From assembly GCA_016927855.1 (NCBI GenBank), contig JAFGLV010000039.1, forward strand, positions 1 to 64,000: a DNA stretch of 64,000 nt. Direction: 5' to 3'. Below the pieces are notes generated by a model, which saw only the letters and a program-made list of their open reading frames with translations, had not been told where the DNA came from and did not search any database. This document shows, piece by piece, positions 1 through 8,819 of the stretch (position 1 is the stretch's first letter; each line of letters begins with the position of its first letter). Both the position numbers and the translations under genes were made by a program. Source of the stretch: Sedimentisphaerales bacterium. Its GTDB lineage: Bacteria; Planctomycetota; Phycisphaerae; Sedimentisphaerales; Anaerobacaceae.

Positions 1-369
1 GTGCTGGACTACTACGACGGCATGGCGGACCTGCTGGCCGCGGCGGACTTGGTGATCGGCCGCAGCGGTGCTGTTAGCGTCGCTGAGTACGCGGCGGCCG
101 GCGTGCCCAGCATCTGCCTGCCTTATCCCTACCACAAGGACCGGCACCAGTACCTCAATGCCGGCAAGCTGGTCGACGCGGGGGCTGCTGTCATCGTGGA
201 CGATGTCGCTGATCCTCAGGACCGGGCCGACCGGCTCTGGGAAAAGCTCGAAGGTCTGATGGCCGATAATGAAAGACGAGATCGGATGGCCCAGGCCTGC
301 CGGCAGGTGGCTCGCCCGCATGCCGCCAGCAACATCGCCCAGCGGCTGCTGGAGATGGCCGGCGCCTGA
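1..369 (+). CDS. murG: MurG C-terminal part (5' end outside window)
   Basis: This is the last 122 residues of the lipid II synthase MurG, which transfers GlcNAc from UDP-GlcNAc to undecaprenyl-PP-MurNAc-pentapeptide at the inner face of the cytoplasmic membrane. The visible part is the GT-B C-terminal nucleotide-binding half: AADLVIGRSGAVSVAEYAA, then GVPSICLPYPYHKDRHQYLNA and a closing helix with ASNIAQRLLEMA. The window opens inside the gene, so its first GTG is not the true start. The following gene is separated by about 110 bases holding a candidate promoter. The identification is secure from the donor-site motifs. Confidence 0.92.
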   Translation: MLDYYDGMADLLAAADLVIGRSGAVSVAEYAAAGVPSICLPYPYHKDRHQYLNAGKLVDAGAAVIVDDVADPQDRADRLWEKLEGLMADNERRDRMAQACRQVARPHAASNIAQRLLEMAGA

Positions 370-371
370 GC

Positions 372-400
372 TTGTGAAAACGCTTCCGATAAAGTAGAAT
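372..400 (+). promoter_or_regulatory. candidate sigma70-type promoter
   Basis: TTGTGA (372-377), a 17-base spacer and TAGAAT (395-400) lie between the murG stop and the SGNH/TPR gene. The -35 box is weak. Directly downstream (about 404-480) is a low-complexity stretch of related GTAGATGCGT/GTGGATGCGTT words ending in a GCGTTG...CAACGC hairpin. Confidence 0.4.
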
Positions 401-481
401 CGAGAGCGTAGATGGGTTGAAGGGTAGATGCGTAGAAGCGTGGATGCGTTGAACGCTCCAACGCTTGTACGCTTTATGCGC

Positions 482-2791
482 ATGAGCAAGACACCTGTTA
501 TACACGACAATAATGAGCGTCCCGGCCCGGTGAAGAAGCCGGCTCTTTGGAAGCGGCTGCTGGCGGCAGTATTGAGCCCGCTGGTCTTTCTGGTCTTGAT
601 CGAGCTGGTCCTGACGGTTACCGGCTATGGCCGGCCTCGGGGTTTCTTCATTCCCTGGAAGACCGTCGAGGGCAAGGTGTATCTGAGCAACGCGCACTAC
701 TGCGAGCATTTCGTCCCTAACGAGTTGTCGCGCGCGCCGGAAAAGTGCGCCCTGGACGCCAAGAAGCAGAGGTCGACGGTGCGCATCTTCGTGTTGGGTG
801 GTTCAGCAGCTTATGGCGACCCCGAGCCGGCCTACGGCTTCTGCCGGCAGTTGGAGGTGCTGCTCAGCGCCCAGGCGCCTCAAACGTCGTTCGAGATCGT
901 CAACGCCGCCGTGACGAGCATGAACTCGCACGTCGCCAGGCGGATCGCCCAGGACTGTGCGGCCCATCAGCCCGACCTGTTCATCGTTTACATGGGCAAC
1001 AATGAGGTAGTCGGTCCCTATGGGCCGCCGACGCTGCCGGCGGGGCTCTATGCGAGCGGTGCCTTCATCGACGCGGCGATCGCGGCCAAGAAGGAAACGC
1101 GCATCGGCCAGCTTGTCGCGAATGTCGCGGTCAGAGCGCGCGCTCCGAAGGGCGTTGAACGCAAGTGGCTGGGCATGGAGGCCTTCCTGACCAGCCAGAT
1201 CGCGCGCGCTGACGCCAAAATGCAGAGCTGTTACCGGCATTTCAGCCGCAACCTTCGCGCGATCGTCCGGACCGCCCAGCGCAGCGGCGCCAAGACGTTG
1301 CTCTGCACCGTGCCGACGAACCTTCGGAACTGCGCCCCGTTTGCCTCGCAGCACAAAAACGGTCTCAACGCGGATAGCCTCGCCGAATGGGACCGTTGCT
1401 TCGATGCGGGCCGCGACCTGGAGCTGGCGGGCGATTTCGACGCGGCGCTGGAGCAATATGAGCAAGCGCGCAAAATAGACGACGGATACGCCGAACTGGC
1501 CTACTGCATGGGCAACTGCCTGTATGTGTTGGGCCGGACCGATGAAGCCAAGGCCAAGTATACGCAAGCCCGCGACCTCGACACGCTGCGGTTTCGCGCC
1601 GACAGCTCGATCAACGCTGCCATCCGGCAAGCCGCTAAAGACCTGGCAGGGCGCGGAGCGGTGCTGCTCGATCTGGAAAGCTGCCTCGAAGACAGAGCCA
1701 AGGACGGCCTGCTGGACGCGAGCTTCCTGGTCGATCACGTCCATCTAAACTTTGGCGGCAACTTCGTGGCTGCCTACGCGGCAGCACAGGCCATCGCGGA
1801 TCTGCTGCCGCAGGCCGGGCTGAGCGGCGTCGGACGCAGCGAACGCGATTTGTACGATCTCTGCCGAAAGCGGCTGGTCTATACCGCTCAGGAGAAGTAT
1901 CGCCTGGCGATGGTCATGTACCGCCGCAAGACGTTGCCGCCGTTCGCTGGACAGCTTGGTCACGAGAAGGAGTTGGAGGCGATGCGCGAGGAGCTGTTCG
2001 CCTTACGCCGGACAATGAAAGGCCAGAACGAGCCTGAGGCGGACTACGTTGGCGCGCTGGGGGAGGCTCCCCTCGATTCCTACCTGACTGTTCGTTACGG
2101 CGATTCCTTGGTCACGGCCGGACATCTGCGCGACGCGATTGAATTGTACCGCAAGGTGCTGGATGCCCAACCTTTCAGCATGAAGGTCCGAGAAGCGCTG
2201 GCGCAGGCGCTGGCTCGAGGCGGGATGCAGAATGAGGCGGTCAAGACAGTCACGTCCGACCTGACGCCTTATCGCTACAGCCGCAAAGAAGCGTTGTTGA
2301 TGCTGGGCACGTACTACGTCAAAGCCGGCATGATCGCCGAGGCACAGGCAGTCTATCAGGAATTGAACGAGATCGATCCCGAGAATGTGGACGTGCTGGT
2401 CAACCTGGCCGCAGCGGCTTCGCATGCACGAGACTTCGACGCGATGAAACGCTACCTGGACAAGGCCCTGAAGATCGCGCCGGATTCGGTACAGGCGACG
2501 ATCAACATGGGCAACTTCTACGCCAAGAAGAACCAGCCGGCGGTGGCACAACAGTGGTTTGCCAAAGCGGTCGAACGCGACCCGCAGAGCGAACTGGCCC
2601 ATATCGGGCTGGGGATACAGTCCCTGCTCTTGGAGCAGATGGATAAGGGGGCCGAGCACGTCGCCAGAGCGGCCGAGCTCAAGCCCGATTTCTTCGAGGC
2701 CTACCAACTCCTCGCGGCGCTCTGCGCGCAAGCGGGGCAGCCCGAAAAGGCGCGCAAGTATGCGGAACTCGTGGCGCTCTTTCAACCGTAG
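482..2791 (+). CDS. SGNH/GDSL-type hydrolase with internal and C-terminal TPR repeats
   Basis: A membrane-anchored protein of about 769 aa. A hydrophobic segment sits at residues 22-47. An SGNH hydrolase fold follows with catalytic Ser108 in GGSAA, block III GNNE at 172-175 and the final Asp/His block DHVH at 418-421. Between blocks III and V lies a TPR-like insertion (about 285-365), and at least four more TPR units fill the C-terminal half. Such enzymes usually act as acyl-esterases or O-acyltransferases on surface glycans; the substrate here is unknown. The frame is open back to 428, but 428-481 is repeat-like sequence, so I start at ATG 482 (428 and 476 are alternatives). It heads a same-strand cluster with a carbamoyltransferase and SxtJ/DUF5989 proteins. 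Confidence 0.8.
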   Translation: MSKTPVIHDNNERPGPVKKPALWKRLLAAVLSPLVFLVLIELVLTVTGYGRPRGFFIPWKTVEGKVYLSNAHYCEHFVPNELSRAPEKCALDAKKQRSTVRIFVLGGSAAYGDPEPAYGFCRQLEVLLSAQAPQTSFEIVNAAVTSMNSHVARRIAQDCAAHQPDLFIVYMGNNEVVGPYGPPTLPAGLYASGAFIDAAIAAKKETRIGQLVANVAVRARAPKGVERKWLGMEAFLTSQIARADAKMQSCYRHFSRNLRAIVRTAQRSGAKTLLCTVPTNLRNCAPFASQHKNGLNADSLAEWDRCFDAGRDLELAGDFDAALEQYEQARKIDDGYAELAYCMGNCLYVLGRTDEAKAKYTQARDLDTLRFRADSSINAAIRQAAKDLAGRGAVLLDLESCLEDRAKDGLLDASFLVDHVHLNFGGNFVAAYAAAQAIADLLPQAGLSGVGRSERDLYDLCRKRLVYTAQEKYRLAMVMYRRKTLPPFAGQLGHEKELEAMREELFALRRTMKGQNEPEADYVGALGEAPLDSYLTVRYGDSLVTAGHLRDAIELYRKVLDAQPFSMKVREALAQALARGGMQNEAVKTVTSDLTPYRYSRKEALLMLGTYYVKAGMIAEAQAVYQELNEIDPENVDVLVNLAAAASHARDFDAMKRYLDKALKIAPDSVQATINMGNFYAKKNQPAVAQQWFAKAVERDPQSELAHIGLGIQSLLLEQMDKGAEHVARAAELKPDFFEAYQLLAALCAQAGQPEKARKYAELVALFQP

Positions 2792-2821
2792 GCGAGGCGG
2801 GCGACTGGAGCCCGATATATC

Positions 2822-4651
2822 ATGAACATCCTGGGAATCTCGGCATTTTATCACGACAGTGCGGCCGCCCTCGTGCGCGACGGGGTCATCCTCGCCGCGG
2901 CGCAGGAGGAGCGGTTCACGCGCATCAAGCACGATCCGAGCTTCCCCTCGCATGCCGTGCGGTTCTGCCTGGAGGCGGCCGGGATCGACGCCGAGCATCT
3001 GGACTTCGTCGTCTTCTACGAGAAACCGCTGCTGCACTTCGAACGATTGCTTGAGACCTACATCGCCTATGCGCCACTGGGCTTTCCGCAATTCCTGCAG
3101 AGCATTCCGCTGTGGCTCAAGAAGAAGCTACATATCTCGCGCCTGCTGGACGAGGCGCTCGGCGGCAAGTACACCGGTCGCTACGTCTACACCGAGCATC
3201 ACGAGTCGCACGCGGCCAGCGCGTTTTTCCCGAGCCCCTTCGACGAAGCGGCCATCCTGACGATCGACGGGGTAGGCGAGTGGGCCACCGCCAGCTTCGG
3301 TATCGGACGGGCTAACAAGATCGAGCTTGAGCAGGTCATTCACTTTCCGCACTCGCTCGGCTTGCTCTACTCTGCTTTCACCTACTATACCGGTTTTCGC
3401 GTCAATTCGGGTGAGTACAAGCTCATGGGCCTGGCGCCCTACGGAGAGCCGAAGTACCAGGACCTGATCCTGAAGGAACTGCTGGACCTGAAGGAAGACG
3501 GATCGTTTCGCCTGAACATGCGCTACTTCCCCTATGGCCATCGCAATGTCATGGTCAATCGCAGGTTCGAGCGTTTGTTCGGGGCGCCGGCGCGGAAGCC
3601 CGAGGGCCCGATCACACAGCACACGATGGATGTCGCGGCCTCCGTCCAGGCGGTCACGGAGGAGATCATGCTCCGGATGGTTCGTCACGTCCAGGCTCGG
3701 ACAGGCCAGAAGAACCTGGTACTGGCCGGCGGCGTCGCGCTCAATTGCGTCGGCAATGGGCGCATCCTGCGCGAAGGGCCGTTTGAGAACGTCTGGATTC
3801 AGCCGGCCGCGGGTGACGCCGGCGGGGCGCTGGGCGCCGCGCTGTTCGTCTGGTATCAGCTTCTGGGCCATCAGCGCGTGGCGGAGGCCGGTGACATGCA
3901 GCACGGATCGCTGCTGGGACCTGCGTTCGACGACGACGCGATCGTCGAGTTTCTCAAGAGCGCCGGCGCGACGTATCACTCCTTCGCGAGTGAGGCGGAG
4001 CTTCTCGATTGCGTGGCCGAGTTGATCGCCGGCGAGAACGTCGTCGGGTGGTTCCAGGGTCGGATGGAATTCGGGCCGCGGGCGCTGGGCAACCGCAGTA
4101 TCATCGGCGACGCACGCAGCGAGAAGATGCAGTCGGTGATGAACCTGAAGATCAAGTTCAGGGAGTCGTTCCGTCCGTTCGCGCCGTGCGTGCTGGCGGA
4201 GGCGTGTCACGACTTCTTCGGTTTCGAGCCGGGCCAGGAGAGTCCCTATATGCTGCTGGTGGCGCCGGTGCGAGACGACAAGCGCCTCAACGGCGACGGT
4301 CGCGATGCCCAGGGACTGGAGCGTCTCAAGCTCAAGCGGAGCGTCATCCCGGCGGTGACGCACGTGGACTATTCGGCGCGGGTGCAGACCGTCGATCCAC
4401 AGCGTCACGAGCGCCTGCACAAGCTGATGAGCCGGTTCCGGGACCGGACGGGCTGTCCCGTCATCATCAACACGAGCTTCAACATTCGCGGCGAGCCCAT
4501 CGTCTGCACGCCGGAGCACGCCTATCGCTGCTTCCTGGCGACGGACATGGACGTGCTCGTCCTGGGCAACCAACTGCTGTACAAGCACGAGCAGCCCAAG
4601 GTCGCCCGCCGCGACGTCGAGTCCTATAAGTCGCAGTTCAAGTTGGATTAG
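2822..4651 (+). CDS. NodU/CmcH-type carbamoyltransferase
   Basis: A full-length (609 aa) O-carbamoyltransferase that would transfer a carbamoyl group from carbamoyl phosphate via carbamoyl-adenylate to a hydroxyl of a glycan or secondary metabolite. The N-terminal ASKHA-like half begins MNILGISAFYHDSAAALV and carries the metal/ligand histidines in TEHHESHAASAF (124-135). The YrdC-like C-terminal half carries FGPRALGNRSI and NTSFNIRGEP (from residue 550). It starts 30 bases after the SGNH/TPR gene and is followed within 14 bases by an SxtJ-like gene. That order is widespread in bacteria. The acceptor substrate cannot be read from the sequence. Confidence 0.93.
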   Translation: MNILGISAFYHDSAAALVRDGVILAAAQEERFTRIKHDPSFPSHAVRFCLEAAGIDAEHLDFVVFYEKPLLHFERLLETYIAYAPLGFPQFLQSIPLWLKKKLHISRLLDEALGGKYTGRYVYTEHHESHAASAFFPSPFDEAAILTIDGVGEWATASFGIGRANKIELEQVIHFPHSLGLLYSAFTYYTGFRVNSGEYKLMGLAPYGEPKYQDLILKELLDLKEDGSFRLNMRYFPYGHRNVMVNRRFERLFGAPARKPEGPITQHTMDVAASVQAVTEEIMLRMVRHVQARTGQKNLVLAGGVALNCVGNGRILREGPFENVWIQPAAGDAGGALGAALFVWYQLLGHQRVAEAGDMQHGSLLGPAFDDDAIVEFLKSAGATYHSFASEAELLDCVAELIAGENVVGWFQGRMEFGPRALGNRSIIGDARSEKMQSVMNLKIKFRESFRPFAPCVLAEACHDFFGFEPGQESPYMLLVAPVRDDKRLNGDGRDAQGLERLKLKRSVIPAVTHVDYSARVQTVDPQRHERLHKLMSRFRDRTGCPVIINTSFNIRGEPIVCTPEHAYRCFLATDMDVLVLGNQLLYKHEQPKVARRDVESYKSQFKLD

Positions 4652-4664
4652 CAGGAAATCATCG

Positions 4665-5084
4665 ATGTCACTCGTGGAGGTCAACTGGAATCCGGACCGT
4701 AAGGGGCTCAACGGCTTTCGCCTGGCGTCCCTGGCCGCGACCCTCATCATCGCGACGCTGCTGTACACGCTCAAGGGTGTCGATATCAAGTGGTGCGCCG
4801 CGATCGTGGGAGTAGGCGTGCTGATCTGGCTGAGCGGTTTAGTCTCGCTGCGCTTGACCCGATATATCTATGTTGTCATGACGGCGCTGACGCTGCCGAT
4901 CGGGTTCGTCGTGAGCCTGCTCTTGATGAGCGTGTTCTATTTCGGGCTCATTACGCCCATCGGGCTGGTCTTCCGGCTGATTGGGCGCGACGTCCTGCAC
5001 CGGCGGTTCGACCGGGATGCGCCGAGCCACTGGGTGGACCACCGGCAGACGGCCGACATGGAACGCTATTTTCAACGCTTCTGA
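4665..5084 (+). CDS. SxtJ-family membrane protein
   Basis: A 139-aa integral membrane protein with three to four hydrophobic segments (about residues 20-35, 43-62, 68-105) and a basic C-terminal tail with RDVLHRRFDRDAPSHWVDH. The length, the tail and its position right after a NodU-type carbamoyltransferase match the SxtJ family, first named from saxitoxin clusters but common in envelope clusters. The biochemical role is unknown; it may tether or assist the carbamoyltransferase at the membrane (inference). It is 14 bases downstream of the carbamoyltransferase stop and 18 bases upstream of the DUF5989 gene. Confidence 0.8.
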   Translation: MSLVEVNWNPDRKGLNGFRLASLAATLIIATLLYTLKGVDIKWCAAIVGVGVLIWLSGLVSLRLTRYIYVVMTALTLPIGFVVSLLLMSVFYFGLITPIGLVFRLIGRDVLHRRFDRDAPSHWVDHRQTADMERYFQRF

Positions 5085-5102
5085 CCTGAGAGGCCGAGGG
5101 CT

Positions 5103-5300
5103 ATGGGTAAAAAAGAATCAACCAACTTCGAGGAGCTTGCCAAGAAGTCGCGGTCGTCCCTTCCCGTCGAGTTTGTGATCTTCCTGAAGTACAACAAGAA
5201 ATGGTGGCTGTTGCCGATCGTGGTGGTGCTGCTGCTGCTGGGGCTGGTGATCCTCCTGGCCGGCACGAGCGCCGCTCCGTTCATCTACACGATCTTTTGA
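5103..5300 (+). CDS. DUF5989 small membrane protein
   Basis: A 65-aa protein with a short charged N-terminus, an EFVIFLKYNKKWWLLPI stretch and one transmembrane helix (about residues 36-54) ending in APFIYTIF. This is the typical DUF5989 pattern, a family regularly found next to carbamoyltransferase and SxtJ genes. Function unknown; a small accessory subunit of a membrane complex is my inference. It sits between the SxtJ-like and DUF6057-type genes on the same strand with short gaps, so co-transcription is likely. Confidence 0.85.
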   Translation: MGKKESTNFEELAKKSRSSLPVEFVIFLKYNKKWWLLPIVVVLLLLGLVILLAGTSAAPFIYTIF

Positions 5301-5349
5301 GCAGTCGTTGGGCAACCAGCACCGCGGGTTCCACGGGAAGGAGCACCTG

Positions 5350-7236
5350 ATGACGAGAATGACAAATGCCGGGTGGCGAGTCATTGTTTCGCGCCTGCTG
5401 AGGCCGCCGCGCAGCGCGGTGTTCTTCGTATTGTTCTACCTGTATTTCGTGTTTGAGATCGATCTGCGTCTTCTCTACCACTGTGGCGGCCTGATCGACG
5501 ATTTCCCCACCTTCTACAAGGGTTGGGACTTCCTCCGTGGCTTCCTCGGCCACCCGGGTGGTCTTCTGGAATACGTCTCGGCGTTCCTGGCGCAGTTGTT
5601 CTATTATTCTTGGGCCGGAGCGGCGGTTGTGACCGGGCAGGCATGGTTGATGTGTGTGGGCACGGATTGTCTGCTCAAGACGGTCGGCGCTTCGCGCTGG
5701 CGCGGCTTGCGCTTCGTCGGGCCTCTCCTCCTGCTGGTCGCCTACTCTCAATACTGGTTCAGTCTGCCAACCACGACCGGGTTCCTCGTGGCTCTGCTGG
5801 CTCTGTGTCTTTATCTGCGGCAGCGTCCGGACAAGGTCATGCCGCGTCTCGCGCTGTTCCTGGTTGTCTCCATCGTGCTCTATGTAATAGCGGGGGGGCC
5901 GTTCTTATTGTTCAGCCTGCTCGCCGGACTGTATGAGTTCTTCTTCTGCCGGCGCGTGTCCATGGCCTTGGCGCACTGGGCCGCTGGTGCCGTGGTGCCC
6001 TTTGTTCTTGGCGTCATGGCTTACAGCGGACGCCCGCACGATGCCTATTTCGAGCTATTGCCCTTGTCCTGGAAGGTCGTAGACTGGCACACGAGCGGTA
6101 TTGTCCGCGCAACAGTCTATAGCCTTTATTTGTTTCTGCCCTTCGTCATCACGGTCCTGGGCATCCGGCATTTCCGGCTCGGCAAGGCACCGATGGGTAG
6201 TGCTACGCCGGAAGCTAGCGCCAGTCCTCCCGCCTCGAAGAGGGCTCGTTGGGTATTCCGCAGTGATGAGCGCCGGGCATTCGGGCTGAATTTCCCGACC
6301 CTGGTTCTGGCGGTGGTGACGGTCGCGGTGTTGGCACAGTTTCGTGATACCAAGCTGAGGACTCTCTTTCAGGTTGACTATTATTCTCGGCAGAAGATGT
6401 GGTCCAAAGTCATCGAGGTCGGCCGGCACAGTTCCTACCATTATCTGATCTGTCACGCCGTCAACCGGGCGTTGTATCACACCGGCCGTCTGGGCGACGA
6501 GATGTTCAGTTTTCCTCAGAATCCCGAGGCCTTGATGCTGACGGCAAGCGAGGCTCTCTGGCAGAAGTCTGACACCTGCATCGACCTGGGTTTACCCAAC
6601 GAGGCGGAGAATGCGCTGATGATATGCATGGAGACGTTCGGCGAGCGACCTCTGGTCCTGCAGCGGCTCGCATGGGTTCATCTGGCCAAGGGCAACATCA
6701 GTGCGGCCCGTGTCCTGCTCGAAGCCCTGAGCAAGGTCCCGTTCTGGACGGCGCGAGCCCAGGATTGGCTGGCACGCTTGGACAGCGACCCTGGCTTGCG
6801 GAACGATCCGGAAATCGAGCGACTGCGCGCCGTAATGCTGCGCACGGATTCGGTGCGAGGCGGGGATTCTCTCGTCTGGCTGCTCAGGGAGAACGCGCGC
6901 AACCGGATGGCCTACGAATACCGCTTGGCCGCACTGTTGCTGGCGAAGGATCTGGAGACTTTCGTGCAGACCTTCGAAGCCTCCCGAAGCTTGTATGGGT
7001 CGGAGATCCCGCGCCACCATCGAGAGGCCCTATTGTTGTACCGGACCCTCAAGCAGCAGCCGATCGACGTGCCTGGGCAGTCCATCCCCAGAGCGATGAT
7101 GACGCAGCTTCATGAGTTCTTTCAGGTCCTCCGCCAACACGGCAGGGATATGGCTGCCGCTCGGGCGGCGTTGAAGCCCTCATACGGTGACACGTACTTC
7201 TACTATTTCTTCCTTGGAGGTGAAGGGCGACCATGA
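5350..7236 (+). CDS. DUF6057-type polytopic membrane protein
   Basis: About 628 aa. The N-terminal 300 residues are mostly transmembrane helices (I count roughly eight to nine) in the style of glycosyltransferase C-type or polymerase-like membrane proteins, and include LIDDFPTFYKGWDFLRGF and FYYSWAGAAVV. The C-terminal half is soluble and helical with TPR-like periodicity. It matches what I know of DUF6057, a family otherwise seen in Bacteroidota beside a PD40-type protein, as here. I chose ATG 5350 because AAGGAG sits 7 bases upstream; the open frame begins at 5308. Its stop overlaps the next start (ATGA). Confidence 0.72.
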   Translation: MTRMTNAGWRVIVSRLLRPPRSAVFFVLFYLYFVFEIDLRLLYHCGGLIDDFPTFYKGWDFLRGFLGHPGGLLEYVSAFLAQLFYYSWAGAAVVTGQAWLMCVGTDCLLKTVGASRWRGLRFVGPLLLLVAYSQYWFSLPTTTGFLVALLALCLYLRQRPDKVMPRLALFLVVSIVLYVIAGGPFLLFSLLAGLYEFFFCRRVSMALAHWAAGAVVPFVLGVMAYSGRPHDAYFELLPLSWKVVDWHTSGIVRATVYSLYLFLPFVITVLGIRHFRLGKAPMGSATPEASASPPASKRARWVFRSDERRAFGLNFPTLVLAVVTVAVLAQFRDTKLRTLFQVDYYSRQKMWSKVIEVGRHSSYHYLICHAVNRALYHTGRLGDEMFSFPQNPEALMLTASEALWQKSDTCIDLGLPNEAENALMICMETFGERPLVLQRLAWVHLAKGNISAARVLLEALSKVPFWTARAQDWLARLDSDPGLRNDPEIERLRAVMLRTDSVRGGDSLVWLLRENARNRMAYEYRLAALLLAKDLETFVQTFEASRSLYGSEIPRHHREALLLYRTLKQQPIDVPGQSIPRAMMTQLHEFFQVLRQHGRDMAAARAALKPSYGDTYFYYFFLGGEGRP

Positions 7237-8819
7237 AAGGCAAGCGTGTCACGATCGTCGTTCTGGTCTTAGCGTTGGCGGCTTCGGTCTGTGCCGTCTT
7301 GGGCTATCGGACCAGCCCGCGCGAAGCCATCACGCAATTTGAACAGACGGACCGTGTCGCTCGAATACGACCGGATTACAGTGGAGCGGTGATCCCGCCC
7401 AACATCGCCCCGCTGAACTTCTCCATTCAGGAGCCGGGCGCGTTGTTTTGTGTCAGGATATCATCTGCGCAGGGTGACCCCATCGAGATATTCAGTCGGG
7501 ATCCCGCCATCTCGATTCCACCGGGCCCTTGGCACGCCATGCTCCATCGAAACCGGGGTCAAGAAGTACGCTTCGACGTTTTCGTCAAGCACCAAGACAG
7601 CCGCTGGCGCCGGTTCCAGCCGATTGCCAACGTCATTGCGCCGGAAGACATCGACGGGTATCTGGTGTACCGAAAGATGCATCCGACGCACTTGCAGGTC
7701 AGAGGCGAGATCAGCATCCACGCGCGAGACCTGAGCACCTTTGGAAAGACCTCGCTGCTATCCGGCCACAGTCTCGGGGCCAGCACGTGTGTCAATTGCC
7801 ACTCGTTTGCCCAGAATCGGCCCGATTGGCTTCTCCTCGGAGTACGGTCTCCCGATTTCGGCGTCGGCACCTTGCTCGTCAGCGGTGACACGACCACACG
7901 AATTGGCGCCAAGTTCGGCTACACCTCCTGGCATCCGAGCGGTCGTATGGCGGTCTATTCGGTGAATGACCTGCCGATGTTCTACCATGCCGCGCGCAAC
8001 GAACCACGGGACACCGTCAACGTGGATTCGCTGCTGGCTTGCTATCTCACCGAGACGCAAAGCATCGTGGTCGAACCGCGTTTGGCCCAGAAGGACCGCC
8101 TGGAGAACTGGCCCACCTGGTCAGGGGACGGCAAACACCTGTATTTCTGCAGCGCGCCCAAGTTGTGGTCGGACCAGAGGCTCCATCCGCCGGAGCGATT
8201 CGATCAGGTCAGGTACGATTTGATGCGCATCGCCTACGATGTCGATAGCCAGACCTGGGGTGAGATGGAGACCGTGGTCTCGTCGCGTGACACGGGCAAG
8301 AGCATTGCGATGCCCCGGTGTAGTCCGGACGGTCGGTGGGTCTCTTTTTGCCTCTTTGACTACGGTTACTTCCCCACGTGGCACGTAGAGAGCGACCTCT
8401 ACATGGTCGACCTGCGCGAATACGACAGGACCGGCCAGGCGGTCTGTCGCCGTCTGGAGATCAACAGCGACCAGAGCGAATCGTGGCACACCTGGTCGAG
8501 CAACAGCCGGTGGCTGGTTTTCAGCAGCAAGCGCCTTCACAGCGTATTCACGCGCCTGTGGTTGAGCTACGTGGATGCGTCCGGGACGGTGCACAAGCCC
8601 ATCGTCCTGCCTCAGAAGGACCCAGCTTATTACGAATCCTGCATCTTCTCATTCAATACCCCCGAGCTTGTCACCGGGCTGCCTCGAGTTACAGGCGAGA
8701 ACCTGGCACGCGTCTTCCGAAGCCGGCGCGAGCTGTCCGTCAAAATGCCCATTACGATGGCCACACCGAGTGCCGAGGGCACTGCGCCCGGGTCCTCGTG
8801 GCAGAGCCGGCGCGAGTGA
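7233..8819 (+). CDS. secreted PD40/TolB-like beta-propeller protein with CxxCH haem motif
   Basis: A 528-aa exported protein. It has an N-terminal signal or anchor (about residues 5-23) and an N-terminal beta domain, then CVNCH at 186-190, which is a c-type haem attachment motif. TolB/PD40-like propeller blades follow (YTSWHPSGRMAVYS, WPTWSGDGKHLYFCSAP, MPRCSPDGRWVSFCLFD, WHTWSSNSRWLVFSSKR). It overlaps the DUF6057-type gene by four bases (ATGA), so the two are translationally coupled. A periplasmic haem-binding or sensory partner of the upstream membrane protein is plausible, but no enzyme activity is evident. Confidence 0.75.
   Translation: MKGKRVTIVVLVLALAASVCAVLGYRTSPREAITQFEQTDRVARIRPDYSGAVIPPNIAPLNFSIQEPGALFCVRISSAQGDPIEIFSRDPAISIPPGPWHAMLHRNRGQEVRFDVFVKHQDSRWRRFQPIANVIAPEDIDGYLVYRKMHPTHLQVRGEISIHARDLSTFGKTSLLSGHSLGASTCVNCHSFAQNRPDWLLLGVRSPDFGVGTLLVSGDTTTRIGAKFGYTSWHPSGRMAVYSVNDLPMFYHAARNEPRDTVNVDSLLACYLTETQSIVVEPRLAQKDRLENWPTWSGDGKHLYFCSAPKLWSDQRLHPPERFDQVRYDLMRIAYDVDSQTWGEMETVVSSRDTGKSIAMPRCSPDGRWVSFCLFDYGYFPTWHVESDLYMVDLREYDRTGQAVCRRLEINSDQSESWHTWSSNSRWLVFSSKRLHSVFTRLWLSYVDASGTVHKPIVLPQKDPAYYESCIFSFNTPELVTGLPRVTGENLARVFRSRRELSVKMPITMATPSAEGTAPGSSWQSRRE

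Noticed and set aside
3128-4789. 553-codon minus-strand frame opposite the carbamoyltransferase gene
   Set aside because: Shadow frame in GC-rich coding DNA. The plus-strand protein has all family motifs; this one has none.
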